This document shows, in pieces, positions 62,668 through 64,000 of a stretch of 64,000 bases of DNA. Position 1 is the first letter of the stretch, and every line of letters begins with the position of its first letter. The notes under the pieces are model-generated. The model saw nothing but the letters and a program-made list of their open reading frames with translations, ran no database searches and was not told the DNA's origin. Both the position numbers and the translations under genes were made by a program. This stretch comes from Pelagibius litoralis (lineage in GTDB: Bacteria; Pseudomonadota; Alphaproteobacteria; Kiloniellales; Kiloniellaceae): the NCBI RefSeq assembly GCF_011683915.1, contig NZ_JAAQPH010000003.1, positions 248,001 through 312,000 on the forward strand. Reading direction: 5' to 3'.

Positions 62668-64000
62668 TCAGGAACGACTGCGCTCCAGGCGCTCGATCGT
62701 CGCCGTGGTCGAATGCCCGGGGGACAGGTCGGCCAGGACCACCCGACCGCCGTAGCCCTGCACCACATCGGCACCGACCACCTGGTCGACGCTGTAGTCG
62801 GCGCCCTTGACCAGGACGTCCGGCCGCAGCGCCTCGATGACCGCCATCGGCGTATCCTCGGAGAACACCACCACCCGGCTGACGCTGGCAAGCGAGGCCA
62901 GAACCGCCGCCCGGGCGGCCTCGCTCTGGATCGGGCGGCTCTCGCCTTTCAGGCGGCGAACCGAGGCATCGCTGTTCAGACCCACCACAAGGCGGTCGCA
63001 GGCGGCCTCTGCCTGATGCAGCAGAGAGACGTGACCCGGATGAAGCAGATCGAAACAGCCGTTCGTGAAGCCGATGCGCAGCCCGGCCTGGCGCCACCGC
63101 GCCGCCCGCTCCAAGAGTGTATCGAGATCGACGATCTTCGATTCCGCCGCCATCAGATCCGACGCATGAAGGGCCTGGGTAATCTCATGAGGCTGGGCCA
63201 CCGCCGTGCCGAGCTTGCCGACGACGATGGCCGCCGAGGTGTTGGCAAGACCGGCGGCCTGGACCGGCTGCAGACCGGCAGCCAGAGCCGCCGCGAAGAC
63301 CGCCACCACCGTATCCCCGGCGCCGGAAACATCATAGACCTCCCGCGCCCGGGCCTTCAGGTGATGGACCGGCGTGGCCGCCGCCGGCTGACCGGAACCT
63401 ACCCCGGAACCTACCAGGGTCATGCCCTGTTCGCTGCGGGTCGCCAGAACGGCATCAATACCGCAGTCGTTCATGATCTTGCGGCAGGCAGCGACCACGT
63501 CATCGTCTTCCCGGCCGGCGAGGCCGCTGGCATCCTGCAGTTCGCGGCGGTTGGGCGTCACCCAGCTGGCGCCGCGATAGCGGGAGAAATCGCGCCCTTT
63601 GGGATCGACCACCAGCGCGCAGCCCCGCCGCCGGGCGGCATCGATAACGGCTTTGACGACGGCGGGGGTCAACAGGCCTTTGCCGTAGTCGGAGAGAACC
63701 ACCGCCGCAGCCTCGTCCAGCGCCGAGAGCGCGGCGGCGATGACCGCGGCCTCGCCATCCCCGTCCAGCACACCCGAAGCCTCCCGGTCGGCCCTCAGGA
63801 GCTGCTGTCCGCCGGCAGCGAAGCGCTCCTTGATGGTGGTCGGACGTCCGGCCAGGGGCAGCAACTCAATCGTACCGTCGACAGGCGCCAGGCAACGCCC
63901 GGCGAGAGCGGCGACCTCCTCGCCGGCGGCATCCTTGCCGATCACGCCAACACCCAGCGGGCGGGCGCCCAGCGCGGCCAGGTTGCGCAGCACATTGCCG
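62668..64000 (-). CDS. hldE: Bifunctional heptose kinase/adenylyltransferase HldE, N-terminus beyond the window
   Basis: At least 444 residues, open at the window edge. The PfkB-type kinase domain (VVLSDYGKGLL; ATP/catalytic motif VSGAGDTVVAVFAAAL) is followed by the C-terminal nucleotidyltransferase GFTNGCFDLLHPGHVSLL. HldE converts D-glycero-D-manno-heptose 7-phosphate through the bisphosphate (kinase) and to ADP-heptose (adenylyltransferase) for lipopolysaccharide core synthesis. The missing part is the first ~50 residues. It indicates a heptose-containing LPS. Confidence 0.9.
   Translation of the reverse strand, partial: GNVLRNLAALGARPLGVGVIGKDAAGEEVAALAGRCLAPVDGTIELLPLAGRPTTIKERFAAGGQQLLRADREASGVLDGDGEAAVIAAALSALDEAAAVVLSDYGKGLLTPAVVKAVIDAARRRGCALVVDPKGRDFSRYRGASWVTPNRRELQDASGLAGREDDDVVAACRKIMNDCGIDAVLATRSEQGMTLVGSGVGSGQPAAATPVHHLKARAREVYDVSGAGDTVVAVFAAALAAGLQPVQAAGLANTSAAIVVGKLGTAVAQPHEITQALHASDLMAAESKIVDLDTLLERAARWRQAGLRIGFTNGCFDLLHPGHVSLLHQAEAACDRLVVGLNSDASVRRLKGESRPIQSEAARAAVLASLASVSRVVVFSEDTPMAVIEALRPDVLVKGADYSVDQVVGADVVQGYGGRVVLADLSPGHSTTATIERLERSRS

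Overview
The window is GC-rich chromosomal DNA, most like an alphaproteobacterium of the Rhodospirillales/Kiloniellales type. This rests on DUF1127 and DUF2336 proteins, an MmcB homologue, a YciB homologue, HldE, an alphaproteobacterial-type sulfite dehydrogenase operon with its own ECF sigma factor, and a large number of ABC importers for amines and sugars. The taxonomic placement is inference from gene content. There is no CRISPR array, rRNA, insertion sequence or prophage. One intact tRNA gene, tRNA-Arg(CCG), is present, and a decayed copy of its 3' half lies 1.1 kb away.

Layout. 1-2.7 kb: a cut-off DegT-type aminotransferase, an orphan ABC-2 ATPase and a lipoprotein lysophospholipase. 2.9-4.1 kb: tRNA-Arg, a BASS transporter and the tRNA remnant. 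4.1-5.9 kb: a CuyA-like sulfo-lyase next to a TauE/SafE sulfite exporter. 6.0-14.7 kb: a polyamine-type ABC importer with an aldehyde dehydrogenase, two cupins, a GT1 glycosyltransferase and a GntR/FCD regulator carrying an extra winged helix. 14.8-25.4 kb: a surface-adhesion locus with a LuxR regulator, an HTH protein, a LapG-type protease, a ~1950-residue RTX/beta-helix adhesin, and a small protein that repeats the adhesin's N-terminal module. 25.6-37.3 kb: a polyol or sugar catabolic operon (SorC regulator, five-gene ABC importer, FGGY kinase, 2-hydroxyacid dehydrogenase, GlpD-like oxidase, class II aldolase). 37.4-43.5 kb: two LysR regulators, a DUF1127 protein, two tandem paralogues of unknown function, and a ketopantoate reductase. 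43.7-49.6 kb: a trehalose/maltose importer with an internal GH13 glucosidase (thuEFG-aglA-thuK type). 50.4-53.7 kb: sulfite dehydrogenase with its cytochrome and an ECF sigma/anti-sigma pair. 55.0-57.9 kb: DUF4956, VTC polyphosphate-polymerase and histidine acid phosphatase genes. 58.0-60.5 kb: a PhnD-like binding protein with a histidine kinase. 60.7-64 kb: YciB, a small membrane protein, MmcB and a cut-off HldE.

The most notable signal is a 16-bp palindrome of the form TCACCC-N4-GGGTGA. I found exactly four copies, all in non-coding DNA of the adhesion locus: upstream of the LuxR regulator, two in the LapG-protease/adhesin divergent promoter, and one between the adhesin and the stand-alone module gene. 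I read these as a small regulon for surface attachment. Other candidates for a second look are the polyphosphate module with an altered-active-site phosphatase, the unknown tandem paralogues, the glycosyltransferase inside an amine-uptake operon, and the polyol operon that ends in an aldolase. Sulfur chemistry appears twice: sulfite release and export at 4-6 kb and sulfite oxidation at 50-54 kb. All start sites and functions are read by eye from translated sequence and have not been tested by database search.
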